DNA of 64,000 nt, taken from NCBI RefSeq assembly GCF_001672755.1, contig NZ_LZKI01000034.1, positions 96,840-160,839 on the forward strand, in the 5' to 3' direction. The notes beneath the pieces were generated by a model. It ran no database searches, had not been told where the DNA came from, and saw only the letters and a program-made list of their open reading frames with translations. The position numbers were made by a program, and so were the translations under genes. Origin of the DNA: Mycobacterium colombiense. Lineage in GTDB: Bacteria; Actinomycetota; Actinomycetes; Mycobacteriales; Mycobacteriaceae. Below are positions 8,953 through 17,958 of the stretch, in pieces. How positions within the stretch are numbered: position 1 is the first letter of the stretch; each line of letters opens with the position of its first letter.

Positions 8953-8972
8953 TGATATCTGAAATATCAGAT
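8953..8972. promoter_or_regulatory. Candidate GntR operator
   Basis: Two overlapping inverted repeats lie between the divergent GntR and monooxygenase genes: TGATAT-ctgaa-ATATCA (8953-8969) and ATCTGA-aata-TCAGAT (8957-8972). They are flanked by direct copies of T(A/T)ACGTTT. AT-rich symmetry in an otherwise GC-rich genome, 16 bases before the ATG at 8988, suits repressor binding. Assignment to this GntR protein is inference. Confidence 0.5.
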
Positions 8973-8987
8973 GTTACGTTTCAAACC

Positions 8988-10352
8988 ATGCGTACCGACA
9001 AAATGGCGCTCGTCGCCTTCATGCAGGCCGGCAGCACTTCCGTCTACGCGGGCTCGTGGCGGCACCCCGCAACCGAGCACCGATACCTCGATGCGTCCTA
9101 CTACGCCAAGATCGGCCGTCAGCTCGAGGAGGGCTGCTTCGACCTGATGTTCTTCGACGATCGCCTGGCGATGCCCGGGGTCTACGGCGGCTCGGTGGAC
9201 GAAGCGGTGCAGTACGGCGCACGGCCGGTCAAGCTGGACCTCAGCGTGATCCTCGGCGTGCTCGCGCAGGCCACGTCGAAGATCGGGCTGGGCGCCACCT
9301 ACTCGACGACCTACTACCAGCCGTTCCACGTCGCGCGGACCTTCGCCTCGCTGGATCACCTTTCGGGCGGCCGCGCCGCGTGGAACGTGGTCACGTCGGT
9401 CAATGACAGCGAAGCGCAGAACTTCGGCGTCGACGCCCACCTCGGCCACGACGAACGGTACGACCGCGCCGACGAATTCATGGATGTGGTGACGGGCTTG
9501 TGGGACACCTGGGAGGACGACGCCGTCCTGCACGACCGGCTGTCGGGGCAGTACGCGGACCCCACCAAAGTGCACGAGTTGGGGCACGTCGGACAGTTCT
9601 TCTCCGCGCGCGGCCCGCTGACGGTGCCGCGCACCCCGCAGGGCCGCCCGGTCATCATCCAGGCCGGCTCGTCGGGCCGCGGCCGCGAATTCGCTTCGCG
9701 GTGGGCCGAATTGATCTTCACCGGCGACCCGGGCATCGACGTCGCGCGCAGCCATTACGCGGATCAGAAGGACCGGATCGCCGACGCCGGCCGCGATCCC
9801 GCCGCGGTCCGCATCTGCCCGATGGCATACGCTGTCGTCGGCGAGTCGGAAGCCCACGCCAAGGAGCGCGAAGCCATGTTCCTCGATGATCTGGTTCATC
9901 CCATGGCATCCCTGACGCTCTTGTCGGAGTTGATGAATTACGACTTCGCGCAACATGATCTCGACGACCCGGTGACCGACGAACTGCTCGCCTCGGTCTC
10001 CGGCATCCGGGGGCTGGTGCAGAACCTGCGTGCTCATATCGGCGGCGACACCGTCACGTTGCGCGACCTTGCCAACCATCGCGCCACCCTGCTACAGGGG
10101 CCGCGTTTCGTCGGCACCGGCCGGCAGGTCGCCGACCAGATGGCGGATTGGTTCGGAACCGGCGCCTGCGACGGATTCGTGCTGGCCGCAACGCATCTGC
10201 CCGGAGCGTTCGAAGACGTCGTGCGCATGGTGGTTCCGGAGCTGCAACGCCGGGGGCTGTTCCGGACCGAGTACGAGTCGTCGACGCTGCGCGGACACCT
10301 TGGGCTGCAGCGACCTTCGAACGCACGAGTGGCTGCCGGCGCCGATGCTTGA
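8988..10352 (+). CDS. NtaA/SnaA/DszA-type FMN-dependent monooxygenase
   Basis: I use ATG 8988 (MRTDKMALVAFMQAG), giving 454 residues; the frame opens 36 bases earlier at TTG, but that lies inside the putative operator. The protein is a luciferase-fold monooxygenase of the nitrilotriacetate / pristinamycin synthase / dibenzothiophene-sulfone family. It shows HLSGGRAAWNVVTS and GQFFSARGPLTVPRTPQGRPVIIQAG-type family segments (split here by description). These enzymes use FMNH2 supplied by a separate reductase to hydroxylate or cleave C-N, C-S or C-C bonds. The next gene, a CoA-transferase, overlaps its end by eight bases. Confidence 0.85.
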   Translation: MRTDKMALVAFMQAGSTSVYAGSWRHPATEHRYLDASYYAKIGRQLEEGCFDLMFFDDRLAMPGVYGGSVDEAVQYGARPVKLDLSVILGVLAQATSKIGLGATYSTTYYQPFHVARTFASLDHLSGGRAAWNVVTSVNDSEAQNFGVDAHLGHDERYDRADEFMDVVTGLWDTWEDDAVLHDRLSGQYADPTKVHELGHVGQFFSARGPLTVPRTPQGRPVIIQAGSSGRGREFASRWAELIFTGDPGIDVARSHYADQKDRIADAGRDPAAVRICPMAYAVVGESEAHAKEREAMFLDDLVHPMASLTLLSELMNYDFAQHDLDDPVTDELLASVSGIRGLVQNLRAHIGGDTVTLRDLANHRATLLQGPRFVGTGRQVADQMADWFGTGACDGFVLAATHLPGAFEDVVRMVVPELQRRGLFRTEYESSTLRGHLGLQRPSNARVAAGADA

Positions 10353-11529
10353 CGGACTGCGGGTACTCGACCTCGCCACTCTGGCCGCCGCCCCGCTGGT
10401 GGCGACCTACCTGGGCGAGTTCGGCGCCGACGTGATCAAGGTCGAGGATCCCCGCAATGGCGACCCGATCCGTGGCTGGGGTAACCAGCGCGACGGCGTG
10501 GGACTGATGTGGAAGTCTTTGTCGCGCAACAAGCGATCGATCACCCTGGACCTGCGCTGCGCCGAGGGCCAAGCGCTGGTACGCCGACTGGTGGAGCATG
10601 CCGATGTCGTCATCGTCAACACCCGTCCGCAGACCTTGCGCAAGTGGGGCCTGGACTACGAGAGCCTGCGCGCGGTCAACGACCGGATCGTGATGCTGCA
10701 CATCACCGGTTACGGGTTGACCGGCCCCAAGAGTGAGCGCCCGGGATTCGGCACACTGGGGGAGGCGATGAGCGGATTCGCGCACATCACCGGCCAGGCC
10801 GACGGTCCGCCCACGCTGCCGCCGTTCATGCTGGCCGACGGTGTGGCTTCGCTGAACGCCGCCTACGCGGTGATGATGGCGCTGTATCACCGCGACGTGC
10901 ACGGCGGGCCGGGTCAGCTGATCGACGTGAACCTGATCGACCCGCTGGCCCGCCTGCTCGAACAGACGTTGTTGGGTTACGACCAGTTGGGCCTGGTGCC
11001 CGAGCGGTCCGGCAATCGGTGGGACATTTCGGCGCCCCGCAACACCTACGAGACGGCCGACGGGCGGTGGCTGGCCATGTCCGGGAGCTCACCGGCGCTG
11101 GCGCTGCGGGTGTTCCGGGCAATCGGGCGCGACGACTTGGTGGTAGACCCCGACTTCTCCGATCCTCAACGCCGGCTTGCCAGGGCGCGTGAGGTCGATG
11201 CCGTGGTGGCGGATTGGGTTGCCACAAAGACGCTTTCGGAAGCAATGGAGGTCTTTGACGCCCACGAGGTGGCCGCGGCCCCGGTCTACGACATCGGCGA
11301 TCTGGTCGCCGACGAGCAGCTGGCGCATCGTGAGGTGTTCATCTCGATCGACGATGCACAGCTCGGGGCGATGACTGTGCAGGCTCCCGTGCCGCGTTTC
11401 TCATCGGCGTCCGGCACGGTCGGCCACCTCGGACCGCGCCTCGGCGAACACAACGCCGAGGTCTACGGCGAACTACTCGGCTTGACTGCCAACGACATTG
11501 ATGACCTGCGCGCCCGCGGCGTGTTGTGA
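10345..11529 (+). CDS. CaiB/BaiF-type CoA-transferase
   Basis: Starting at ATG 10345 (MLDGLRVLDLATLAAAPLVA), this 394-residue protein is a type III CoA-transferase. The conserved ADVIKVEDP segment is near residue 30, and RNKRSITLDLR and the GYG-x-x-GP region follow. A probable catalytic aspartate lies in the middle of the protein in the ADGVASLNAAYAVM context. It moves CoA between carboxylic acids, activating a substrate for breakdown. It overlaps the monooxygenase gene by eight bases and precedes a CitE-like lyase, so an oxidise, activate, cleave sequence is plausible. Confidence 0.85.
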   Translation: MLDGLRVLDLATLAAAPLVATYLGEFGADVIKVEDPRNGDPIRGWGNQRDGVGLMWKSLSRNKRSITLDLRCAEGQALVRRLVEHADVVIVNTRPQTLRKWGLDYESLRAVNDRIVMLHITGYGLTGPKSERPGFGTLGEAMSGFAHITGQADGPPTLPPFMLADGVASLNAAYAVMMALYHRDVHGGPGQLIDVNLIDPLARLLEQTLLGYDQLGLVPERSGNRWDISAPRNTYETADGRWLAMSGSSPALALRVFRAIGRDDLVVDPDFSDPQRRLARAREVDAVVADWVATKTLSEAMEVFDAHEVAAAPVYDIGDLVADEQLAHREVFISIDDAQLGAMTVQAPVPRFSSASGTVGHLGPRLGEHNAEVYGELLGLTANDIDDLRARGVL

Positions 11530-11545
11530 CAGAAGGAATTCACTC

Positions 11546-12460
11546 GTGACCGATCTGCTCCGTCGTTCCGAACTCGCGGTGCCCGCGTGCAACGACAACA
11601 TGTTCGAGAAGGGCGCCAACTGCGGCGCCGATCTGGTGTTCCTCGACCTCGAGGACGCGACCCCCGCCGGCGTCAAAGTGGAATCGCGCGCCAAAGTCAT
11701 CGCCGCGCTCAACGACATCGACTGGGGACGCACCGCACGCGCGATCCGGATCAACGGTCTGGACACCCAGTGGTGCCACGACGATGTCGTCGATGTCGTC
11801 ACCAAGGCCGGCGAAAACCTGGACACGATCATCATCCCGAAGGCCCGCCGCGCCCGCGACGTCTGGTGGGTGGACGTGCTGCTCACCCAGCTCGAGACGA
11901 AACTTGGTCTGGACAAAGCCATTCGGCTCGAGGTGCTCATCGAAGAGGTGGAAGGCCTGGCCAACGCCGAAGAGATCGCGGCGGCCAGCACTCGCCTGGA
12001 TGCCCTGATCTTCGGCGTCGGCGATTTCTCGCTGTCGCAGGGCGCGCGAGTGGACACCAACTTCGTGCCGCTCGGCGAATACCCGGGCGAATTCTGGGCT
12101 TACGCGCGCAACAAGGTGATCGTGGCCGCGCGCATCGCCGGCATCGACGCGATCGACGCGCCATATCCCGACTACCGGGACCTGTCGGGCTACGAGCGTG
12201 ACGCCAGGCGCGCGTCGCTGCTCGGCTACACCGGAAAGTGGGCCATCCATCCCGACCAGGTGCCCGTGGCCAACGAGGTCTACGCGCCGACCGCCGACGA
12301 AATCGCGCGGGCCGAAGCCAATGTCGCCGCGTACCGCGAAGCCGAGGCCAAGGGCCGCGGTGCCGTCGGCGTGAACGGTGTCCTGGTGGACGCTGCGCAC
12401 GTGAAGCAGGCCGAGCAGACGCTGGCGCGCGCCGCCCTCATCAAGAGCAGCCTCGGCTGA
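11546..12460 (+). CDS. CitE/HpcH-type CoA-ester lyase
   Basis: I use GTG 11546 after an AGAAGGAA ribosome site, giving 304 residues. The TIM barrel has DLVFLDLEDATPAG near 28-41 (metal and CoA-acid binding), RINGLDTQW, a VLIEEVEGLANAEEI motif with the metal-ligand glutamate, and LIFGVGDFSLSQG. This matches malyl-CoA / beta-methylmalyl-CoA / citramalyl-CoA lyases, which split a 3-hydroxyacyl-CoA into two smaller acyl units. The exact substrate is unknown. It follows the CoA-transferase by 16 bases and ends the cluster, just before a dispersed repeat and the convergent pyc gene. Confidence 0.8.
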   Translation: MTDLLRRSELAVPACNDNMFEKGANCGADLVFLDLEDATPAGVKVESRAKVIAALNDIDWGRTARAIRINGLDTQWCHDDVVDVVTKAGENLDTIIIPKARRARDVWWVDVLLTQLETKLGLDKAIRLEVLIEEVEGLANAEEIAAASTRLDALIFGVGDFSLSQGARVDTNFVPLGEYPGEFWAYARNKVIVAARIAGIDAIDAPYPDYRDLSGYERDARRASLLGYTGKWAIHPDQVPVANEVYAPTADEIARAEANVAAYREAEAKGRGAVGVNGVLVDAAHVKQAEQTLARAALIKSSLG

Positions 12461-12464
12461 TGGC

Positions 12465-12504
12465 GGCGACCCGCTTCGCCCGGCTGCGCCGCGCTTGCGA
12501 TCGC
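12465..12504. repeat. Dispersed 40-bp GC-rich repeat, copy 1
   Basis: The 40 bases here match 62477-62516 at 39 of 40 positions (one G/C change at repeat position 22). This copy lies between convergent citE-like and pyc genes and is followed by a partial second unit (CGCGCTTGCGATTGCCG, about 12510-12526). The 3' part contains the small palindrome GCGATCGC. I cannot count further genomic copies from this window. Confidence 0.7.
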
Positions 12505-12527
12505 AGCGGCCGCGCTTGCGATTGCCG

Positions 12528-15500
12528 CTAGTCGATCACCACCAGGAGGTCGCCGCCCTCCACCTGCGCGGTCTGTGAGACCGCGATCCGCGCGACCTTG
12601 CCGGCCTTCGGGGTGGTGACGGCGGCCTCCATCTTCATCGCTTCGATGGTCGCGATGGTCTGGCCGGCCTCTACTTCGTCGCCGACCTCGGTGGTCACCG
12701 TCACGACGCCGGCAAAGGGAGCGGCGACGTGATCCGGGTTGGCGCGATCGGCTTTCTCAGCGGCGGGCACATCCGAGGCGATGCTGCGGTCTCGCACCAC
12801 GACGGGCCGCAACTGTCCGTTCAGGATGCACATCACCGTGCGCATGCCGCGCTCGTCGGCATCGGAGATGGCCTCCAGTCCGATCAGCAGCTCCACACCA
12901 CGCTCCAGCTCGACGCGGTGTTCGTCCCCTTGACGCAACCCGTAGAAGAACTGATTGGCGCTCAGCCCAGACGTATCGCCGTACGTCTCACGGTGTTCGT
13001 CAAGTTCTTTGGTCGGCCCGGGGAACAGCAGCCGATTCAGCGCCGCCTGCCGGTCGGCGCCCGGTATGCCCAGCGTCTTTTCGTCGTCGGCGGACAGCGC
13101 CTGCTCCGGCTTTGCCGGGCCGCGCCCTTCTAACGCCTTGGTGCGCAACGGCTCAGGCCAGCCGCCCGGCGGGTCGCCGAGTTCGCCGCGCAGGAAGCCG
13201 ATGACCGAGTCCGGAATGTCGTAGCGCCCGGGGTCGTCGGCGAATTCCTGCGCGCTGACGCCCGCGCCCACCAGCGCCAGTGCGAGGTCGCCGACCACCT
13301 TGCTGGACGGCGTGACCTTGACGAGGTGCCCCAGGATGGCATCGGCTCCGGCGTAAGCGTTTTCGATGTCCTCGAACCGGTCACCCAGTCCCAGCGCGAT
13401 GGCCTGCTGACGCAGGTTCGACAATTGGCCGCCGGGGATCTCGTGGTGGTAGACGCGTCCCGTCGGCGCCGGTAGCCCGGATTCGAACGGCGCGTACACC
13501 TTTCGCAGCGCTTCCCAGTACGGTTCCAGGTCGCAGACCGCCGGCAGAGACAACCCGGTGTCATACGCCGTGTTGGCCGCGGCTGCCACGATCGACGACA
13601 ACGCGGGCTGGCTGGTGGTTCCCGCGACCGGGGCGGCGGCACCGTCCACGGCGTCGGCCCCGGCGTGCCAGGCCGCCACATAGGTCGCCAGTTGCCCACC
13701 CGGGGTGTCGTGGGTGTGCACGTGCACCGGTAAATCGAAGCGGGACTTGAGCGCCGACACGAGCGTCGCGGCCGCGGGTGCGCGCAGCAGGCCGGCCATG
13801 TCCTTGATCGCCAGCACGTGTGCGCCCGCGTCGACGATCTGTTCGGCCAGCTTCAGGTAATAGTCTAGCGTGTACAGCTTTTCGGCCGGGTCGCTGAGAT
13901 CACCGGTGTAGGACATCGCCACCTCGGCGATCGCCGCCCCGGTCTCCCGCACGGCGTCGATGGCCGGTCGCATCGAGTCGACGTTGTTCAGCGCATCGAA
14001 GATCCGGAAGATGTCGATGCCGGTCGCCGTCGCCTCCTCGACGAACGCCGTGGTGACCGTCTCCGGATAGGGCGTGTAGCCGACGGTGTTGCGCCCGCGC
14101 AGCAACATCTGCAGGCAGATGTTGGGCAGCGCCTCGCGCAGCGTGGCCAGCCGCTCCCACGGGTCCTCCTTCAAAAAGCGCAGCGCCACATCGTAAGTCG
14201 CCCCGCCCCAGCATTCGATGGACAGCAGCTGCGGCGTGGTCCGGGCGATGTAGGGCGCCACCTTGATCAGGCCGCTGGTGCGGACCCGCGTGGCCAGCAG
14301 GGACTGGTGCGCGTCGCGGAACGTGGTGTCGGTGACGCCGACGCCGGGCGACTCGCGCAGCCAGGTCGCGAATCGCTCCGGCCCGAGTTCGGTCAACCGC
14401 TGCTTGGATCCCGCGGGCGGGTCAGCCGACAGGTCGATGTCGGGCAGCTTGTCATGCGGGTATACCGCCGACGGACGCTCACCGTGTGGCTTGTTGACGG
14501 TGACGTCGGCCAGGTAGTTGAGAATCTTGGTGCCGCGGTCGGCGGAGCTGCGGGCGGTGAGCAGCTGCGGCCGCTCCTCGATGAACGACGTCGTGATGCG
14601 GCCGGCCTGAAAGTCCGGGTCATCCAGAACGGCTTGCAGGAACGGGATATTCGTCGAGACGCCGCGGATCCGGAACTCGGCGACCGCCCGCCGCGCCCGG
14701 CGCACCGCCGTGGCGAAGTCTCGGCCCCGGCAGGTCAATTTGATCAGCATCGAGTCGAAGTGCGCGCTGATGTCGGCGCCCAGCGTGGTGCCGCCGTCCA
14801 AGCGGATGCCCGCGCCGCCCGGGGTGCGGTAGGCGGTGATCCGGCCGGTGTCCGGGCGGAAGCCGTTCGCCGGATCCTCGGTGGTGATCCGGCACTGCAG
14901 TGCCGCGCCGTGCGGAACGACCGAATCCTGGTTCAAGCCAATGTCTTCCAGGCTCTGGCCGCCCGCGATCCGCAGCTGCGCCGACACCAGGTCGACATCG
15001 GTGATCTCCTCGGTGACCGTGTGCTCCACCTGGATGCGCGGGTTCATCTCGATGAACACGTGATTGCCGCGTTCGTCGAGCAGGAATTCCACCGTGCCGG
15101 CGCACGTATAGCCGATGCTGCGCGCGAACGCCACCGCGTCCGCGCAGATCTGTTGGCGTAGTTGAGGGTCCAGGTTGGGTGCCGGCGCGATCTCGACGAC
15201 TTTCTGGTGGCGGCGCTGCACGCTGCAGTCGCGCTCGTAGAGGTGCATGACGTTGCCCTGAGTGTCGGCCAGGATCTGCACCTCGATGTGCCTCGGATTG
15301 GTCACCGCCTGCTCGAGAAACACCGAGGCGTCCCCGAACGCGGACTCGGCCTCACGGCTGGCGGCCTCGATCGCCTCGGGCAGCGACGCGGCGTCGGCCA
15401 CCCTGCGCATCCCGCGACCGCCGCCACCGGCGACCGCCTTGACGAACAGCGGGAACTCCATCGACTCGGCGGCCGCCAGCAGTTCGTCCACCGACGTCGA

Positions 15501-15911
15501 GGGTGCCGAGGAGGCCAGCACCGGAAGACCGGCTTCCCGCGCCGCCGAGATGGCCCGCGACTTGTTGCCCGTGAGCTCGAGCACCTCCGCGCTGGGGCCG
15601 ACGAAGGTGATGCCCGCCGCGGCGCACGCCGCCGCCAGGTCAGGATTCTCCGACAGGAAGCCATAGCCGGGGTAAATCGCATCCGCCCCGCAAGCCTGGG
15701 CCGTCGCGACGATGTCGTCGACCGACAGGTACGCGCGGACCGGGTGGCCCTCCTCGCCGATCTGGTAGGACTCGTCGGCCTTCAGCCGATGCACGGAATT
15801 GCGGTCCTCGTAGGGATAGATCGCGACCGTGCCGATTTCCAGCTCATAGGCCGCGCGGAACGCGCGGATCGCTATCTCCCCGCGATTGGCGACCAGTACC
15901 TTCGCAAACAC
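12528..15911 (-). CDS. pyc: Pyruvate carboxylase
   Basis: From GTG 15911 the protein has 1127 residues, the normal length. It starts FAKVLVANRGEIAIRAFRA, and includes a biotin-carboxylase ATP-grasp domain with a GGGGRGMR loop. The carboxyltransferase domain opens at DTTFRDAHQSLLATRVRT, and the C-terminal biotin domain has EAMKMEA with biotinyl-lysine near 1093. It makes oxaloacetate from pyruvate and bicarbonate. The frame is open to 16163, but that stretch is inside prpC. Only five bases separate it from the prpC stop, so it is the fourth gene of a prpD-prpB-prpC-pyc operon. That pairs pyruvate produced from propionate with replenishment of the oxaloacetate that PrpC uses. Confidence 0.95.
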   Translation of the reverse strand: MFAKVLVANRGEIAIRAFRAAYELEIGTVAIYPYEDRNSVHRLKADESYQIGEEGHPVRAYLSVDDIVATAQACGADAIYPGYGFLSENPDLAAACAAAGITFVGPSAEVLELTGNKSRAISAAREAGLPVLASSAPSTSVDELLAAAESMEFPLFVKAVAGGGGRGMRRVADAASLPEAIEAASREAESAFGDASVFLEQAVTNPRHIEVQILADTQGNVMHLYERDCSVQRRHQKVVEIAPAPNLDPQLRQQICADAVAFARSIGYTCAGTVEFLLDERGNHVFIEMNPRIQVEHTVTEEITDVDLVSAQLRIAGGQSLEDIGLNQDSVVPHGAALQCRITTEDPANGFRPDTGRITAYRTPGGAGIRLDGGTTLGADISAHFDSMLIKLTCRGRDFATAVRRARRAVAEFRIRGVSTNIPFLQAVLDDPDFQAGRITTSFIEERPQLLTARSSADRGTKILNYLADVTVNKPHGERPSAVYPHDKLPDIDLSADPPAGSKQRLTELGPERFATWLRESPGVGVTDTTFRDAHQSLLATRVRTSGLIKVAPYIARTTPQLLSIECWGGATYDVALRFLKEDPWERLATLREALPNICLQMLLRGRNTVGYTPYPETVTTAFVEEATATGIDIFRIFDALNNVDSMRPAIDAVRETGAAIAEVAMSYTGDLSDPAEKLYTLDYYLKLAEQIVDAGAHVLAIKDMAGLLRAPAAATLVSALKSRFDLPVHVHTHDTPGGQLATYVAAWHAGADAVDGAAAPVAGTTSQPALSSIVAAAANTAYDTGLSLPAVCDLEPYWEALRKVYAPFESGLPAPTGRVYHHEIPGGQLSNLRQQAIALGLGDRFEDIENAYAGADAILGHLVKVTPSSKVVGDLALALVGAGVSAQEFADDPGRYDIPDSVIGFLRGELGDPPGGWPEPLRTKALEGRGPAKPEQALSADDEKTLGIPGADRQAALNRLLFPGPTKELDEHRETYGDTSGLSANQFFYGLRQGDEHRVELERGVELLIGLEAISDADERGMRTVMCILNGQLRPVVVRDRSIASDVPAAEKADRANPDHVAAPFAGVVTVTTEVGDEVEAGQTIATIEAMKMEAAVTTPKAGKVARIAVSQTAQVEGGDLLVVID

Positions 15912-15916
15912 GATAT

Positions 15917-17044
15917 TTACGATAGAGCGCGCTGCGGAGGTCCGACATACTCGCTCAGCGGACGGATCAACGCGTTGGACGCGGTCTGCTCGATGATGTG
16001 TGCGGTCCACCCGGTTATGCGGCTCATCACGAAGATCGGCGTGAAGGTGCCGATGTCGAAGCCCATCAGGTGATAGGCCGGTCCGGTCGGGAAGTCCAGG
16101 TTGGGTTTGATGCCGTTGGCCTCGGCCATGCCCTTCTCCAGGACTTCGTAGATGTCGAGCCACTTTTGGCCGTCACGCGCCGTGGCGACGCGCCTGAGGG
16201 CCTCCTTCATGGTCGGCACCCGCGAGTCACCGTTCTTGTAGACCCGGTGGCCGAACCCCATGATCTTGTCCTTGCGATCCAGCTTGCCCCGCAGCCATTC
16301 CGCGGCCCTGCCGGCGGTGCCGATGTCGAGCATGTCGTGCATGACGGCCTCGTTGGCGCCGCCGTGCAGCGGGCCTTTGAGTGCGCCGATGGCGGCCGTG
16401 ACCGCGCTGTAGATGTCGGACTGGGTGGAGGTGACCACGCGCGCGGCGAAGGTCGAGGCGTTGAAGCTGTGCTCGGCGTAGAGGACCATCGACTGCTCGA
16501 AGGCGTCCACCACCACCTGCTCGGGCACGTCACCGAAGCACATGTGCAGAAAATTCTGCGCGTAGTTCATGTGGCTGTGCGGGGCGATCGGGTCCAGGCC
16601 ACGACGGCGGCGCATGTCGGCGGCGACGATGGTGGGCAGCACCGCGAACATCCGCAACGCCTTGGCGTAGTTGGCCGCCGGGCTGCTGTCGTCCTCTTCG
16701 GGGTCTTCGGCGCCCATCGAGCTGATGAAGGTGCGCACCACGTCCATCGGGTGGCAGGTCTCGGGCAGCTTGGTCAACAACGACAGCTGGGATCGGTTCA
16801 GCCGGCGGGCCGCTCGCTCCTGCTGGCTGAACAGCGCGAGCTGTTGCTCGTCGGGAAGTTCACCGTGCCAGAGCAGGTAGGCGACCTGCTCGAAGCTGCA
16901 ATGCGCCGCCAGGTCCTGGACCGCGTACCCGCGGTAGGTCAGGGAGTTGGTCTCCGGGACGACCTTGGAGATGGCGGTGGTGTCCACGACGACACCGGCC
17001 AGCCCCTTGTAGATGCGGGGTTGGTTGTCTTCGATGGCGCTCAT
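15917..17044 (-). CDS. prpC: 2-Methylcitrate synthase / citrate synthase
   Basis: The 375-residue protein is a short-form citrate synthase: IYKGLAGVVVDTTAISKV at the start, SLTYRGYAVQDLA, the catalytic histidine regions PLHGGANEAVM and MGFGHRVYK, and a C-terminal FDIGTFTPIFVMSR. Together with adjacent prpB and prpD it should condense propionyl-CoA with oxaloacetate to 2-methylcitrate. These mycobacterial enzymes (GltA1/PrpC type) usually also accept acetyl-CoA. The start ATG overlaps the prpB stop (ATGA), indicating translational coupling. Confidence 0.92.
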   Translation of the reverse strand: MSAIEDNQPRIYKGLAGVVVDTTAISKVVPETNSLTYRGYAVQDLAAHCSFEQVAYLLWHGELPDEQQLALFSQQERAARRLNRSQLSLLTKLPETCHPMDVVRTFISSMGAEDPEEDDSSPAANYAKALRMFAVLPTIVAADMRRRRGLDPIAPHSHMNYAQNFLHMCFGDVPEQVVVDAFEQSMVLYAEHSFNASTFAARVVTSTQSDIYSAVTAAIGALKGPLHGGANEAVMHDMLDIGTAGRAAEWLRGKLDRKDKIMGFGHRVYKNGDSRVPTMKEALRRVATARDGQKWLDIYEVLEKGMAEANGIKPNLDFPTGPAYHLMGFDIGTFTPIFVMSRITGWTAHIIEQTASNALIRPLSEYVGPPQRALS

Positions 17045-17958
17045 TGCGCGTCTCCTCCGAGGGTGAAGTTGTAAATGTCGGAATCGAATTGGTTGTAATC
17101 GGCGTAGCGCAGCAGTTCATAGAGCCGGCTGCGGTGTTGCATACGGCCCAATAGGCCGGATTGGGTTCCCTGGTCCGCGATTTCGCGAAGGCCGGTCTCG
17201 ACGGCGTGCATCGCCAACCGCAATGTGGTCACCGGGTAGATCACCACGTTGTAGCCGATGTCGGAGAGCTGCCGGGCGGTCAGGAGCTCCGACTTGCCGA
17301 ACTCGGTCATGTTGGCCAGCAACGGCGTGTCCACGGCGGCCCGGAACCGCTCGAATTCGGCTGGTGTGTGCAGTGCTTCGGTGAAGATCAGGTCGGCGCC
17401 CGCGTCGGCGTAGGCCTTCGCGCGGTCGATTGCCGCGGGCACGCCCTCGATGCCGGCGGCGTCAGTCCGGGCGCAGATGATGAAATTCGTATCCCGGCGG
17501 GCGGCCACGGCGGCCCGCAGTCGCTTGATCATCTCGGCGGTCGGCACCACCGCCTTGCCGTCGAGGTGCCCGCACCGCTTGGGGTTTTCCTGGTCTTCGA
17601 AATGGCAGCCGGCCAGCCCGGCGTCTTCCAGCACGGTCACGGTGCGCGCTGCACTCATCGGCTCGCCGAAGCCGGTGTCGGCGTCGATCAGGGCGGGCAG
17701 GTCGGTGACCGCCGCGATCTGCGCCCCGCGGGCGGCGACTTCGGTGAGCGTGGTCAGGCCGATGTCGGGCAGGCCGAGGTCGGCCGAAAGCACCGCGCCG
17801 GACACGTACACCCCGTCGAACCCGAGCTCGGCGACCAACTTGGCGACCAGGGGCGAGAAGGCGCCCGGGAACCGTTGCAGCCGGCCGCCTTCCAGCGTGG
17901 CACGGAATCGTGCCCGCTTGGTCGACGCCGGTGCGGCGCCGCCGATCAGCCCGCCCAT
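17041..17958 (-). CDS. prpB: 2-Methylisocitrate lyase
   Basis: This 305-residue TIM-barrel protein belongs to the PEP mutase / isocitrate lyase superfamily. LIDADTGFGEP carries metal ligands, and the catalytic loop KRCGHLDGK sits near residue 125. It cleaves 2-methylisocitrate to pyruvate and succinate, the last step of propionate breakdown. M. tuberculosis lacks this gene and uses isocitrate lyase instead, so a dedicated prpB marks a species with a complete cycle. Its ATG overlaps the prpD stop by one base. Confidence 0.92.
   Translation of the reverse strand: MGGLIGGAAPASTKRARFRATLEGGRLQRFPGAFSPLVAKLVAELGFDGVYVSGAVLSADLGLPDIGLTTLTEVAARGAQIAAVTDLPALIDADTGFGEPMSAARTVTVLEDAGLAGCHFEDQENPKRCGHLDGKAVVPTAEMIKRLRAAVAARRDTNFIICARTDAAGIEGVPAAIDRAKAYADAGADLIFTEALHTPAEFERFRAAVDTPLLANMTEFGKSELLTARQLSDIGYNVVIYPVTTLRLAMHAVETGLREIADQGTQSGLLGRMQHRSRLYELLRYADYNQFDSDIYNFTLGGDAQ

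Noticed and set aside
15912..16163. N-terminal extension of pyruvate carboxylase
   Set aside because: The 84 extra codons lie inside prpC in another frame; GTG 15911 gives the normal 1127-residue enzyme.
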